Shown: positions 1 through 8,988 of the stretch, one piece after another | Position numbering within the stretch: position 1 is the first letter of the stretch | Layout of the letters: each line of letters begins with the position of its first letter | Origin: Advenella sp048381675 | GTDB taxonomy: Bacteria > Pseudomonadota > Gammaproteobacteria > Burkholderiales > Burkholderiaceae_B | Length of the DNA: 64,000 nt | NCBI RefSeq assembly: GCF_048381675.1 | Contig: NZ_JBLWIS010000013.1 | Span: 1 to 64,000 of the forward strand | Direction: 5' to 3' | Position numbers and translations under genes: made by a program | The notes under the pieces: model-generated | Databases searched by the model: none | Told to the model about the DNA's origin: nothing | The model's input: the letters and a program-made list of their open reading frames with translations, nothing else

Positions 1-122
1 CATTAATTCATTCATATACACTGCCCAAATATCAATTATTTAAAACAGCTTAATTGTATTAAAACATTTGTAAAGAAATTCAAGTTGAGACAAAAAAAGC
101 CAGCCCATTTATGCTTTCTTGT

Positions 123-138
123 GCTCTGCGTGGGAATG
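123..138. repeat. Half copy of a GTTCCC/GGGAAC-type repeat
   Basis: GCTCTGCGTGGGAATG resembles the right half of the short palindromic repeats at 36046–36061 and 56893–56918. A degenerate relative (CGTTCCCGCGTTAGTATGC) sits near 336–354, so this intergenic stretch has collected two repeat families. Confidence 0.4.
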
Positions 139-156
139 AATATTTGTTTGATCCAG

Positions 157-410
157 AACCACCCCGGCGCTGCGCGCCACCCCTCCTCAGGAGGGGAATG
201 TGTAGCACCAACGTTTCCACGAAGCAGGAAAATTCCCCTCTATGGAGGGGTGGCAGGCGAAGCCTGACGGGGTGGTTCCAGGCAAACCTCAATGTCCCAT
301 CAATACCCTCTGACGGGGTGGTTGCCAAAACTCCACGTTCCCGCGTTAGTATGCACCCATGCGGAAAACCACCCCGGTGCTGCGCGCCACCCCTCCGCAG
401 GAGGGGAATG
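157..410. repeat. Cluster of dispersed GC-rich inverted repeats
   Basis: The non-coding stretch downstream of the carboxylase gene holds four copies or fragments of one repeat family. Copies at 157–200 and 367–410 run forward (AACCACCCCGG, then TGCGCGCCACCCCTCC and AGGAGGGGAAT). A copy at 231–279 runs in reverse (AATTCCCCTC to GGGGTGGTTCC), and a fragment lies at 310–325. Each copy contains CCCCTCC/GGAGGGG arms that can fold, and the forward and reverse copies together make a larger hairpin. Open reading frames across the region merely translate the repeat. A related fragment occurs at 39087–39108. I see no gene in 1–416. Confidence 0.8.
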
Positions 411-416
411 CTACCC

Positions 417-2432
417 TCACTCCACGGTAATCAGCTCCACGCCCTCCGTCACCTGATCCCCCACCTTATAAAACACTTCTTCTACCTTACCATCATCAGG
501 TGCGGTGATGGTGTGTTCCATTTTCATGGCTTCCATCACCAGCAGGGCCTGGCCTTTGGTAACCGTGTCACCGGCCTGTACCAGCAAAGAGATAATTTTG
601 CCGGGCATGGGGGCGGTCAGGCCGCCGCCGTGGGCTTCGCTGTCATCGGCGGCATGCTGCAGCTCGTCGGGTTTACCAATAATGGTTACGGCGCCATTTT
701 CAAAAACATGGGCCTGTTCGCTGTGCATCACAACAGTGGCATCGTGGTTGGAGCCGTTCAGGCTTAAACGGCAATGGCAGGTTTGGTCGGGGGTGATTTG
801 CACCTGCCATTCAAAATCATAGCCAATGTCGTTATCCATGAGTTGCCAGCCGGCAGCGGTTTTGTCTAGCGTGATAACACGGGCTTCGTCGTTGTCTACC
901 ACCCTGATATGCTGGGTGTAGTGGCCGCTTAAACGCCAGCCGTCGGTGGCTGACCAGGGATCTGCCTTGTTGGCGTAGCGGTTGGTGTCGCAGGCAGTTT
1001 GTCCTTGGCGTGCCATAATGGCGGCAGCCAGGCTGGCCAGGGTGAAAACGCTAGACGCTTTGGCAGCGGGTAGCAGTTGCTCGCTGTGCTTTTCAATAAG
1101 GCCGGTATCCAGGTCTGCCGCGGCAAAAGCGCTGTTTTGCATGAGGCGGCCCAAAAAGGCCACGTTGGTATTCACCCCCACTACCTGGGTTTGGGCCAGT
1201 GCCTGTTGCATGCGGGCAATGGCCTGTTCACGGCTGTCGGCCCACACAATCAGCTTGGCAATCATGGGGTCGTAAAAGGGAGAAATGGTATCGCCCTGAC
1301 GTATACCGCCATCCACCCGTACGTCGCCCAGTTCAAACTTGACATGTTCAGGCAGGCTCAGGTGACTCAAGGTGCCAATCGAAGGCAGGAAGCCTTTTTC
1401 AGGGTTCTCTGCATAGATCCGCGCCTCAATGGCATGGCCTTCGATGAAGAGATCTTCCTGTTCAGCGGGCAGGGGTTCACCAGCGGCTACGCGCAGTTGC
1501 CATTCCACCAGGTCGGTGCCGGTAATCATTTCAGTTACCGGGTGTTCTACCTGCAGGCGGGTGTTCATTTCCATGAAATAAAAGCGGCCATCGGGTTCGG
1601 CAATGAATTCAACCGTACCGGCACCGACGTAGCCAACGGCTTTGGCGGCTGCTACGGCGGCATCGCCCATTTCCTTGCGGCGTTCTTCGGTCATGCCTGG
1701 GGCGGGGGCTTCTTCAATGACTTTCTGGTGACGGCGCTGTACCGAGCAGTCGCGTTCGAACAGATGCAGGGTATTGCCATGGCTGTCGGCAAAAACCTGG
1801 ATTTCGATGTGGCGCGGCTTGGTCAGATAGCGTTCTACCAGGACCTTGTCATCACCAAAGCTGCTAATTGCTTCGCGTTTGCATGAACTAAGCGCTTCAG
1901 GGAATTCTTGCGATGATTTAACAATTCGCATGCCTTTGCCACCACCACCGGCACTGGCTTTGATAAGCACCGGGTAGCCAATCTGGTCGGCCTGCAGGTG
2001 CAGGAATTCGGTGTCCTGGTTGTCGCCATGGTAGCCGGGAACCAGTGGGACGCCGGCGGTTTCCATAAGCGCCTTGGCGGCTGATTTGCTGCCCATGGCG
2101 GCAATTGAAGAGGCAGGTGGACCAATAAAGGTAATGCCGGCATCAGCGCAGGCTTTGGCAAAATTTTCGTTTTCAGATAAAAAACCGTAGCCGGGATGAA
2201 TGGCCTGGGCACCGGTTTTTCTGGCGGCCTGCAAGATGACATCGGCTCGTAGGTAGCTGTCACGGGGTTCGGAACCCCCAATGTGAACGGACTCATCGCA
2301 AGCGGCCACGTGGGCGGCGAGGGCATCGGCATCGGAATAAACGGCAACGGTTTTGATGCCCATGCGGCGGGCGGTAGCAGCAACGCGGCAGGCAATTTCA
2401 CCACGGTTGGCAATAAGGATTTTTTTAAACAT
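417..2432 (-). CDS. liuD: Methylcrotonyl-CoA carboxylase biotin-containing (alpha) subunit
   Basis: This subunit carboxylates its own biotin with ATP and bicarbonate and passes the carboxyl group to the beta subunit, turning 3-methylcrotonyl-CoA into 3-methylglutaconyl-CoA in leucine breakdown. The 671-residue protein starts with the biotin carboxylase N-domain (ILIANRGEIACRV), has the ATP-grasp glycine loop GGGGKGM at residues 162–168, and ends with a biotinyl domain whose AMKM motif carries the biotinylated lysine near residue 637. The ATG at 2432 is chosen over an in-frame TTG at 2450 because AGGAG lies just before it. It follows the beta-subunit gene by 14 bp, which separates it from propionyl- or acetyl-CoA carboxylase relatives. 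Confidence 0.93.
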   Translation of the reverse strand: MFKKILIANRGEIACRVAATARRMGIKTVAVYSDADALAAHVAACDESVHIGGSEPRDSYLRADVILQAARKTGAQAIHPGYGFLSENENFAKACADAGITFIGPPASSIAAMGSKSAAKALMETAGVPLVPGYHGDNQDTEFLHLQADQIGYPVLIKASAGGGGKGMRIVKSSQEFPEALSSCKREAISSFGDDKVLVERYLTKPRHIEIQVFADSHGNTLHLFERDCSVQRRHQKVIEEAPAPGMTEERRKEMGDAAVAAAKAVGYVGAGTVEFIAEPDGRFYFMEMNTRLQVEHPVTEMITGTDLVEWQLRVAAGEPLPAEQEDLFIEGHAIEARIYAENPEKGFLPSIGTLSHLSLPEHVKFELGDVRVDGGIRQGDTISPFYDPMIAKLIVWADSREQAIARMQQALAQTQVVGVNTNVAFLGRLMQNSAFAAADLDTGLIEKHSEQLLPAAKASSVFTLASLAAAIMARQGQTACDTNRYANKADPWSATDGWRLSGHYTQHIRVVDNDEARVITLDKTAAGWQLMDNDIGYDFEWQVQITPDQTCHCRLSLNGSNHDATVVMHSEQAHVFENGAVTIIGKPDELQHAADDSEAHGGGLTAPMPGKIISLLVQAGDTVTKGQALLVMEAMKMEHTITAPDDGKVEEVFYKVGDQVTEGVELITVE

Positions 2433-2446
2433 GTGACGGGCTCCTG

Positions 2447-4054
2447 TCAAATACGGAACACGCCAAACTGCGTGTCTTCAATTGGGGCATTCAGGGCAGC
2501 GGACAGGCTTAGCGCCAGTACGCGCCGGGTATCTTCAGGCTTGATGATGCCATCGTCCCACAGGCGGGCGGTGGCATAGTAGGGGTGGCCTTCTTTTTCG
2601 TATTGGTCGCGAATGGGGGCCTTGAAGGCTTCTTCCTCTTCGGCAGACCAGCTCCCACCCTTGGTTTCGATGCCATCACGCTTGACGGTGGATAGCACGC
2701 TGGCGGCTTGTTCACCTCCCATGACCGAAATACGTGCATTGGGCCACATGTAGAGCATACGGGGGCCAAAGGCGCGGCCGCACATGCCATAGTTGCCAGC
2801 ACCAAATGAACCGCCAATAATCACGGTGACTTTGGGGACGGCGGCGGTTGAAACGGCCGTAACCATTTTGGCACCATGGCGCGCAATGCCTTCGTTTTCG
2901 TATTTGCGGCCTACCATGAAGCCGGTAATGTTTTGCAGGAAAACCAGCGGGATCTTGCGCTGGCAGCACAGTTCAATAAAATGGGTGCCTTTTTGGGCCG
3001 CTTCTGAAAACAAAATGCCGTTGTTGGCAATAATGCCCACTGGCATGCCGTGGATATGGGCAAAGCCGGTTACCAGGGTAGTGCCGAAACGGGCCTTGAA
3101 TTCATCAAATTCCGAGCCATCGGTAATGCGGGCAATGACTTCGCGCACGTCGTAGGGCTTGCGGGTGTCGGCCGGAATGATACCGTTAAGTTCTTGCGGG
3201 TCGTAAACAGGCGGGCGGCTGGGAATGATATGCAGCTGCTGGGGTTTCTTGCGATTCAGGCGTGCAACGGCCTGACGGGCCAGTTGCAGGGCATGCATGT
3301 CATTGTTGGCCAGATGGTCGGCCACGCCTGAAAGGCGCGTGTGTACATCGCCACCGCCCAGGTCTTCGGCGCTCACTACTTCTCCGGTCGCGGCTTTTAC
3401 CAGCGGGGGACCGGCCAGAAAGATGGTGCCCTGGTTCTTGACAATGATGGACTCATCGCTCATGGCGGGCACATAGGCGCCACCAGCGGTGCACGAACCC
3501 ATGACGACGGCAATTTGTGCAATGCCCATGGAAGACATGACGGCCTGATTGTAGAAAATGCGGCCAAAGTGGTCACGGTCGGGGAAAACCTCATCCTGCC
3601 GTGGCAGGTTGGCACCGCCCGAGTCAACCAGGTAGATGCAGGGCAGCCTGTTTTGCAGGGCGATTTCCTGTGCCCGCAGGTGTTTCTTGACCGTGATGGG
3701 GTAGTAGGTGCCACCCTTGACGGTGGCATCGTTGCACACGATCATGCATTCAATGCCATTGACACGGCCCACACCGGTAATAATGCCGCCACCAGGGGCT
3801 TCGCTATTGTACAGGTTGTGGCCGGCCAGTGGTGACAGTTCCAGAAAAGGGGTGCCCGGGTCGAGCAGGCGTTCCACTCGTTCGCGGGGTAGCAGCTTGC
3901 CTCGTGCAACATGTTTGGCGCGGGCCGCTTCACTGCCGCCCATTGCGGTGTTTTCCAGCAGTTGCCCCAGGTCATCAACCTGTGCCTGCATGAATTGTGC
4001 ATTATCAATAAATGATTGTGCACGGGTATTGATTTTTGATGTGATGACTGGCAT
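2447..4054 (-). CDS. liuB: Methylcrotonyl-CoA carboxylase carboxyltransferase (beta) subunit
   Basis: This is the carboxyltransferase half of methylcrotonyl-CoA carboxylase, moving CO2 from biotin to 3-methylcrotonyl-CoA. At 535 residues it has the usual length, with the acyl-CoA-carboxylase beta fold: an N-terminal crotonase-like half containing the GGAYVPAMSDE stretch and a C-terminal half containing GGSFGAGNYGMCGRAF, typical of MCC beta subunits. The start ATG at 4054 has AGGAGA about 10 bases upstream. It is co-directional with liuD and the upstream thiolase, so probably in one transcript with them. Confidence 0.93.
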   Translation of the reverse strand: MPVITSKINTRAQSFIDNAQFMQAQVDDLGQLLENTAMGGSEAARAKHVARGKLLPRERVERLLDPGTPFLELSPLAGHNLYNSEAPGGGIITGVGRVNGIECMIVCNDATVKGGTYYPITVKKHLRAQEIALQNRLPCIYLVDSGGANLPRQDEVFPDRDHFGRIFYNQAVMSSMGIAQIAVVMGSCTAGGAYVPAMSDESIIVKNQGTIFLAGPPLVKAATGEVVSAEDLGGGDVHTRLSGVADHLANNDMHALQLARQAVARLNRKKPQQLHIIPSRPPVYDPQELNGIIPADTRKPYDVREVIARITDGSEFDEFKARFGTTLVTGFAHIHGMPVGIIANNGILFSEAAQKGTHFIELCCQRKIPLVFLQNITGFMVGRKYENEGIARHGAKMVTAVSTAAVPKVTVIIGGSFGAGNYGMCGRAFGPRMLYMWPNARISVMGGEQAASVLSTVKRDGIETKGGSWSAEEEEAFKAPIRDQYEKEGHPYYATARLWDDGIIKPEDTRRVLALSLSAALNAPIEDTQFGVFRI

Positions 4055-4186
4055 GTAGGTATGTCTCCTGTCCCTGCCTTTGTCACCTTCCCCATTTGGT
4101 CATGGGGAAGGTGTGGAGGTCTGGAAAAGTATAAAGCGCTTTATTATTAAAGTACTTTATCTTTTTTTTGATTATTTAATTAATGA

Positions 4187-5368
4187 TTAAAGCATTTCAA
4201 TGGCAACAGCAACGGCTTCGCCACCACCAATGCACAGTGTGGCCACGCCACGTTTGCCACCGGTTTTGCGTAGGGCGCCAATCAGGGAGGCAATAATGCG
4301 GGCACCTGATGCACCAATGGGGTGGCCCAGTGCGGTTGCGCCACCGTGAATATTGACCTTGGCGTGATCCAGGTTCAGGTCTTTCATGGCAGCCATGGTC
4401 ACCACGGCAAATGCTTCGTTAATTTCGTACAGATCCACTTCTTCGGTGGTCCAACCTACTTGTTTCAGAAGCTTTTCAATGGCTCCAACAGGAGCGGTGG
4501 TAAACCATTCTGGTTCATGAGAGAACTGGGCATGGCCAACGATTTTTGCCAAAGGCTTGACATCCATTTCCGCAGCGGTTGAGCTGCGCATTAAGACCAT
4601 GGCGGCGGCACCGTCGGAAATGGAAGAAGAGTTGGCGGCGGTAACGCTGCCGTCTTTTTTGAAGGCGGGTTTCAGGGTTGGGATTTTTTCAGGTTTGGCT
4701 TTGCCGGGAGCTTCATCGGTAGCAACCACGGTATTGCCACGGCGGTCTTCGATGGTGACTGGGGCAATTTCCCACTCGAAGCTGCCATCGGCAATGGCCT
4801 GGTTGGCACGACGCAGGGATTCAATAGAGAATGCATCCTGTTCTTCACGGCTGAAGCCGTATTTGTCGGCACACATTTCGGCAAATACACCCATGGCGGT
4901 ACCACGCTGGTAAGCATCTTCAAGACCGTCCATGGCCATGTGGTCGTAAACGGTAGAATGGCCGTAGCGGTAACCCTGGCGGCCCTTGAGCAACAGGTAA
5001 GGCGCGTTACTCATGCTTTCCTGGCCACCGGCAACCGCGACGTCAATAGAGCCGGCTGCCAGCATGTCGTGGGCAAACATGGCGGCTTTCATGCCCGAAC
5101 CGCAGACTTTGTGAACCGTGGTGCAAGAAACGCTTTTTGGCAAACCGGCGCCCAGGGCAGCCTGGCGTGCAGGAGCCTGTCCCTGGCCAGCTTGAAGGAC
5201 GTTACCCATAATGACTTCCTGAACGGCTTCAGGTTTGATGCCGGCACGTTCTACTGCGCTTTTGATCGCTACGGCGCCCAACTGGTTGGCAGCCAATGGC
5301 GACAGGCTACCCATCATGCTTCCCATGGGGGTGCGGGCGACAGAAACGATTACGATTGGATCAGACAT
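4187..5368 (-). CDS. Acetyl-CoA C-acetyltransferase (thiolase)
   Basis: A degradative or biosynthetic thiolase that interconverts acetoacetyl-CoA and two acetyl-CoA. The 393-residue protein has the nucleophilic cysteine in VCGSGMKA at about residue 89, the GGATALGHPIGASGAR histidine motif and the C-terminal CIGGGEAVA cysteine motif. In a leucine cluster it would cleave the acetoacetyl-CoA formed from the acetoacetate end product. Its ATG overlaps the aceK stop codon (TAATG), and AAAAGGA precedes the start, indicating coupled translation. The name atoB or phaA is not settled from sequence alone. Confidence 0.9.
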   Translation of the reverse strand: MSDPIVIVSVARTPMGSMMGSLSPLAANQLGAVAIKSAVERAGIKPEAVQEVIMGNVLQAGQGQAPARQAALGAGLPKSVSCTTVHKVCGSGMKAAMFAHDMLAAGSIDVAVAGGQESMSNAPYLLLKGRQGYRYGHSTVYDHMAMDGLEDAYQRGTAMGVFAEMCADKYGFSREEQDAFSIESLRRANQAIADGSFEWEIAPVTIEDRRGNTVVATDEAPGKAKPEKIPTLKPAFKKDGSVTAANSSSISDGAAAMVLMRSSTAAEMDVKPLAKIVGHAQFSHEPEWFTTAPVGAIEKLLKQVGWTTEEVDLYEINEAFAVVTMAAMKDLNLDHAKVNIHGGATALGHPIGASGARIIASLIGALRKTGGKRGVATLCIGGGEAVAVAIEML

Positions 5369-7215
5369 TACAATTCCTTTTGGTTAGTAAGTTCAGGCCG
5401 ACTGACATGCAGGCGACGAGAGGACGGATAAGGGAAAATATCCTCGATTTTGCCGGCAGCGACACGATCTTTGCGTGTTTGCCACCATTTGTAATCGAGT
5501 AAATATGGATGGTGCTTCATGAAGGCTGCGCGTACGCGCGGATTGCCCAGCAGGAAGCGTTCAAATTCTTCGGGAAAGACATCATTGGCATGTATGGGAT
5601 ACCAGGGTTCCCCAGACATTTCGGCCTCTTCGTTGGGTGGCGTCGGGATGGCGCGGAAGTTCATTTCGCGCATGGGCTGGATTTCATCGTAGTCATAGAA
5701 GACGATCCGGCCCAGGCGGGTCACGCCAAAGTTCTTGAACAGCATATCGCCGGCAAAAATATTGGCCGCCGCCAGTTCGGCAATGGCGTCACCATAGCCT
5801 TTGATGGCATTGTCAAGGGCTTCATCATTGGCCTGGCTCAGGAAAATGTTCAGCGGGGTCATGCGCCGTTCGATGTAAACGTGGCGGATCACGATGCTGT
5901 CTTCAGTTTCTTCAATCAGCTTGGGTACCTGGTTGCGTAACTCTTCGAGCAGTTCGGGCGAGCAGCGCTTGCGTGGCAGAGCCACCAGCGAGTATTCCCA
6001 GGTATCGGCCATACGGCCAACCCGGTCGTGCATTTTGACCATGTGATATTTTTTCATCACGATTTCATGGGTCATGCCTTCTTTGTTGATGCGGTCGCGG
6101 ATGAGCTTGAAAACATAGGGATAAGAGGGCAGCGTGAAAACCGTCATGACCATGCCCTTGATGCCGGGGGCGATGTCGAACTGGTCGTGTGAGTTGTTCA
6201 GGTGATACAGGAAATCGCGGTAGAACAGGGTTTTGCCCTGTTTTTGCAGGCCGATGGCGGTGTACAGTTCTGCCTTGGGCTTGCTGGGCAAGAGGGATGA
6301 CAAAAACGCGACATAGGCCGAGGGCACTTCCATGTCAACCAGAAAGTAGGCACGGGTAAAACTGAACAGGGTACTGATGTCATCGGTACTGCTCAGGAAT
6401 GCATCCAGTTCGATTTCGTTGGCAGCTGTGTGCAGTAGCGGAATGCCGAATGGGTAAACAATGTTGTTGTTAATAAAGCGGCCAACAATATAGGCACCCT
6501 TGTTGCGAAAGAACAGGGTGTTAAGGACATGAATCTGGCAGTCGGGGGCAATGCGCTTGCCACCGCTGGAGATTAATTTTTTGCGCAGGATGCCAACGGC
6601 CATGCGGGCGACTTTGCGGGCATCGTAGGGCAGATTCTTGAACGGTGCGGCCAGGCCGTAGTCGGCCACCATTTTGATGATGCTTTTTTCAATGCCCTGG
6701 ATATGCGGGTAGTAAACGCGATAGGACTGGTTCTCTGAATCCAGGTATTCGGTAGCGATGGCCGGACGTACAAACAGGAAGGCATTATGGAAGTAGTCAC
6801 GGTGCAGGATGCGGCAGGTCACCGAGTTGAAAAAGGTTTCGGCACATTCGGGCTGCTTGTGGTTGGTCAGCAGGCGCACGAATTCCTGCTTGATGGATTG
6901 CCAGTAACTGATTTGCTGTGGTGTCAGGTCGCCGTGCTTTTCTTGCGGCATGCCCTGGGTCTTGTTCAGCATATGGTTGACTTGGTAGGTGCATTCACGC
7001 ACGCGGATGTCATAGTATTCGATCCGCTCTTTGGATACCCGCTGAATGCCGTGCCAGTCATGTGACTCAAATAGTGCCTTGGCGCGCTGGGCCACATAAC
7101 GGAACAGGGAATAATGCCGATCAAACCCCGCCAGGATTTTTTTTGCCACTTCCGCCGGAGGGGGGAGGGTTTTGTCCAGCTGCTGAATGAGTTGATGATC
7201 GGCGATGTAGGTCAT
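5368..7215 (-). CDS. aceK: Isocitrate dehydrogenase kinase/phosphatase
   Basis: AceK phosphorylates and dephosphorylates isocitrate dehydrogenase, so deciding whether isocitrate goes through the TCA cycle or the glyoxylate bypass. The 615-residue product matches the family along its whole length, with blocks such as RNKGAYIVGR in the regulatory half and GVTRLGRIVFYDYDE in the kinase half, where the Asp of the YDYDE segment would be at the metal site. The ATG at 7215 is preferred to a TTG at 7230; neither has a strong ribosome binding site. It lies between the thiolase (1-bp overlap) and the isovaleryl-CoA dehydrogenase, an informative place because leucine breakdown yields acetyl-CoA that needs the glyoxylate bypass. 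Confidence 0.95.
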   Translation of the reverse strand: MTYIADHQLIQQLDKTLPPPAEVAKKILAGFDRHYSLFRYVAQRAKALFESHDWHGIQRVSKERIEYYDIRVRECTYQVNHMLNKTQGMPQEKHGDLTPQQISYWQSIKQEFVRLLTNHKQPECAETFFNSVTCRILHRDYFHNAFLFVRPAIATEYLDSENQSYRVYYPHIQGIEKSIIKMVADYGLAAPFKNLPYDARKVARMAVGILRKKLISSGGKRIAPDCQIHVLNTLFFRNKGAYIVGRFINNNIVYPFGIPLLHTAANEIELDAFLSSTDDISTLFSFTRAYFLVDMEVPSAYVAFLSSLLPSKPKAELYTAIGLQKQGKTLFYRDFLYHLNNSHDQFDIAPGIKGMVMTVFTLPSYPYVFKLIRDRINKEGMTHEIVMKKYHMVKMHDRVGRMADTWEYSLVALPRKRCSPELLEELRNQVPKLIEETEDSIVIRHVYIERRMTPLNIFLSQANDEALDNAIKGYGDAIAELAAANIFAGDMLFKNFGVTRLGRIVFYDYDEIQPMREMNFRAIPTPPNEEAEMSGEPWYPIHANDVFPEEFERFLLGNPRVRAAFMKHHPYLLDYKWWQTRKDRVAAGKIEDIFPYPSSRRLHVSRPELTNQKEL

Positions 7216-7253
7216 GGTGTTATTGGGCAAAGAGTAAAAAAACCATTATTGCT

Positions 7254-8432
7254 TTATTTTGTTTCATTGAACAGTTCCCGGCCAATTAGCATGCGACGGA
7301 TTTCGCTGGTACCGGCACCAATTTCGTATAGTTTGGCATCGCGCCACATGCGGCCGGTAGGGTATTCGTTAATATAACCGTTGCCACCCAGGATTTGAAT
7401 GCCTTCGCCAGCCATCCAGGTGGCTTTTTCAGCGCAGTACAAAATAACGGCAGCGCAGTCTTTGCGTACTTCACGTACGTGGCTGCTACCCAGGCGGTCC
7501 AGGTTTTTGCCAACGGTGTAGCAGAAGGCGCGGCTGGCCTGCAAGGTAGTGTACATATCGGCCACTTTGCCCTGGATAAGCTGGAATTCGCCAATAGACT
7601 GGCCAAACTGCTTGCGGTCATGAATGTAAGGTACCACCACGTCCATAACGCCTTGCATGATGCCCAGTGGGCCACCGGCCAGTACGGCGCGTTCGTAGTC
7701 CAGTCCGCTCATGAGTACCTTGACCCCGCCGTTAAGCTCACCCAGGATGTTTTCTTCGGGCACTTCACAATTGTCAAACACCAGTTCACCGGTATGGCTG
7801 CCACGCATGCCCATTTTGTCCAGCTTTTGTGCCACCGAAAAGCCTTTGAAGCCCTTTTCGATAATGAAGGCGGTAATGCCGCGCTGGTGGGCTTCAGGAT
7901 CTGTTTTGGCATAGACCACCAGGGTATCGGCATCGGGACCATTGGTAATCCACATTTTGGTGCCGTTCAGGATGTATTTGTCGCCTTTTTTCTCGGCGCG
8001 CAGTTTCATGCTGACCACGTCTGAGCCGGCGCCAGGTTCACTCATGGCCAGGGCGCCAATGTGCTCACCGCTAATCAGCTTGGGCAGGTATTTTTGTTTT
8101 TGGGCGGTGGTGCCGTTGCGGTTTAGCTGGTTGACGCACAGGTTTGAATGGGCACCGTAGGAAAGCGCAATGGCGGCGCTGGCGCGGGACAGTTCTTCCA
8201 TGGCAATCATATGTGCCAGATAGCCCAGGTTGGTACCGCCGTATTCTTCGCCAACGGTCAGGCCCAGCAGGCCCAAGTCACCGAATTTTTTCCAGAGATC
8301 CATGGGGAACTGGTCGCTGTGGTCAACTTCCTGGGCGCGAGGGGCAATTTCAGCCTGGGCAAAGGTACGCACGGCATCGCGCAGCATATCCAGGTCTTCG
8401 CCCAAGTCGAAATTCAGTCCGGGTAAATTCAT
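7254..8432 (-). CDS. liuA: Isovaleryl-CoA dehydrogenase
   Basis: An FAD enzyme that oxidises isovaleryl-CoA to 3-methylcrotonyl-CoA, the substrate of LiuD/LiuB. The 392-residue protein has the acyl-CoA dehydrogenase signatures ALAMSEPGAGSDV and GGNGYINEYPTGRMWRDAK. The catalytic glutamate is in LDYERAVLAGG at residue 247, the position characteristic of isovaleryl-CoA dehydrogenase rather than most acyl-CoA dehydrogenases. AGGAGA lies before the ATG. It is the first gene of the leftward leucine cluster, and a perfect 14-bp palindrome lies 73 bp upstream of its start. Confidence 0.95.
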   Translation of the reverse strand: MNLPGLNFDLGEDLDMLRDAVRTFAQAEIAPRAQEVDHSDQFPMDLWKKFGDLGLLGLTVGEEYGGTNLGYLAHMIAMEELSRASAAIALSYGAHSNLCVNQLNRNGTTAQKQKYLPKLISGEHIGALAMSEPGAGSDVVSMKLRAEKKGDKYILNGTKMWITNGPDADTLVVYAKTDPEAHQRGITAFIIEKGFKGFSVAQKLDKMGMRGSHTGELVFDNCEVPEENILGELNGGVKVLMSGLDYERAVLAGGPLGIMQGVMDVVVPYIHDRKQFGQSIGEFQLIQGKVADMYTTLQASRAFCYTVGKNLDRLGSSHVREVRKDCAAVILYCAEKATWMAGEGIQILGGNGYINEYPTGRMWRDAKLYEIGAGTSEIRRMLIGRELFNETK

Positions 8433-8504
8433 GATGTTTGTCTCCTGTGAAGGTTTTTTCTTTAAATTATATATATGAAATATAACAGAAATAAGATATT
8501 CCGT

Positions 8505-8518
8505 TTACGTTAACGTAA
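8505..8518. promoter_or_regulatory. Palindromic operator upstream of liuA, probable LiuR site
   Basis: TTACGTTAACGTAA is a perfect 14-bp palindrome between liuA and the MerR-type regulator gene. A near copy (TTACGTAAACGTAA) lies on the other side of the regulator at 8931–8944. The shared arms TTACG/CGTAA and the position beside a MerR-family gene make it a likely binding site of that regulator. Confidence 0.8.
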
Positions 8519-8521
8519 GCA

Positions 8522-8908
8522 TTAGCTTTGCTCGTGTTTTTTTAACAACCCCATGCAGTGTTCTTCCTGGGTATGGATTTCCTGCAAAATGGCTTCAAGA
8601 TCGCGCTTCTGGCTTTCAAGCTGCGCCTTGTGCCGGTTGAGCATGGCAAGGTATTTTTTTAACTGGGGTGCGGTGCTGCCCGGGCCGTCATACATGTCGA
8701 TCAGGCTGCTGATATCGGCCAGCTGGAAGCCCAGCCGCTTGCCGCGCAGGGCCAGTTTGAGGCGGGTTTTGTCTTTTTGCGTATAAATGCGTTTTTGACC
8801 TTCGCGCCGGGGGTTGATAATGCCGTGGTCTTCATAAAATCGTAAAGTGCGCGGGGTTATATTGAATTCCTGCGCCAATTCCGATATGGACCATGTTCTT
8901 TGTGTCAT
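8522..8908 (-). CDS. liuR: MerR-family transcriptional regulator, LiuR-like
   Basis: A 128-residue MerR-family activator/repressor. The N-terminal winged helix-turn-helix reads SISELAQEFNITPRTLRFYEDHGI, followed by a long dimerisation helix (MLNRHKAQLESQKRDLEAILQ) and a short C-terminus with a single Cys (EEHCMGLL), not the metal-binding set of MerR or ZntR. This fits LiuR, which controls leucine/isovalerate catabolism. It is flanked by two matching palindromes and divergent from the MBL-fold gene, so it probably controls itself, the liu genes and the hydrolase. The inducer cannot be read from the sequence. Confidence 0.85.
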   Translation of the reverse strand: MTQRTWSISELAQEFNITPRTLRFYEDHGIINPRREGQKRIYTQKDKTRLKLALRGKRLGFQLADISSLIDMYDGPGSTAPQLKKYLAMLNRHKAQLESQKRDLEAILQEIHTQEEHCMGLLKKHEQS

Positions 8909-8930
8909 AATTGATTTTAATACTTACAGT

Positions 8931-8944
8931 TTACGTAAACGTAA
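8931..8944. promoter_or_regulatory. Second probable LiuR operator
   Basis: TTACGTAAACGTAA differs from the palindrome at 8505–8518 only at its centre. It overlaps a perfect 12-bp palindrome, GTTTACGTAAAC (8929–8940). It lies between the divergent liuR and MBL-fold genes and could control both. Confidence 0.78.
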
Positions 8945-8988
8945 AGTATGATCCATGAATTAATTACAAAAGTCAATAAGGAGAAATA

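Noticed and set aside
111..767. A 218-codon frame over the repeat cluster and the liuD 3' end
   Set aside because: Its sequence is a translation of the dispersed repeats followed by the antisense of liuD; no start signal or family.
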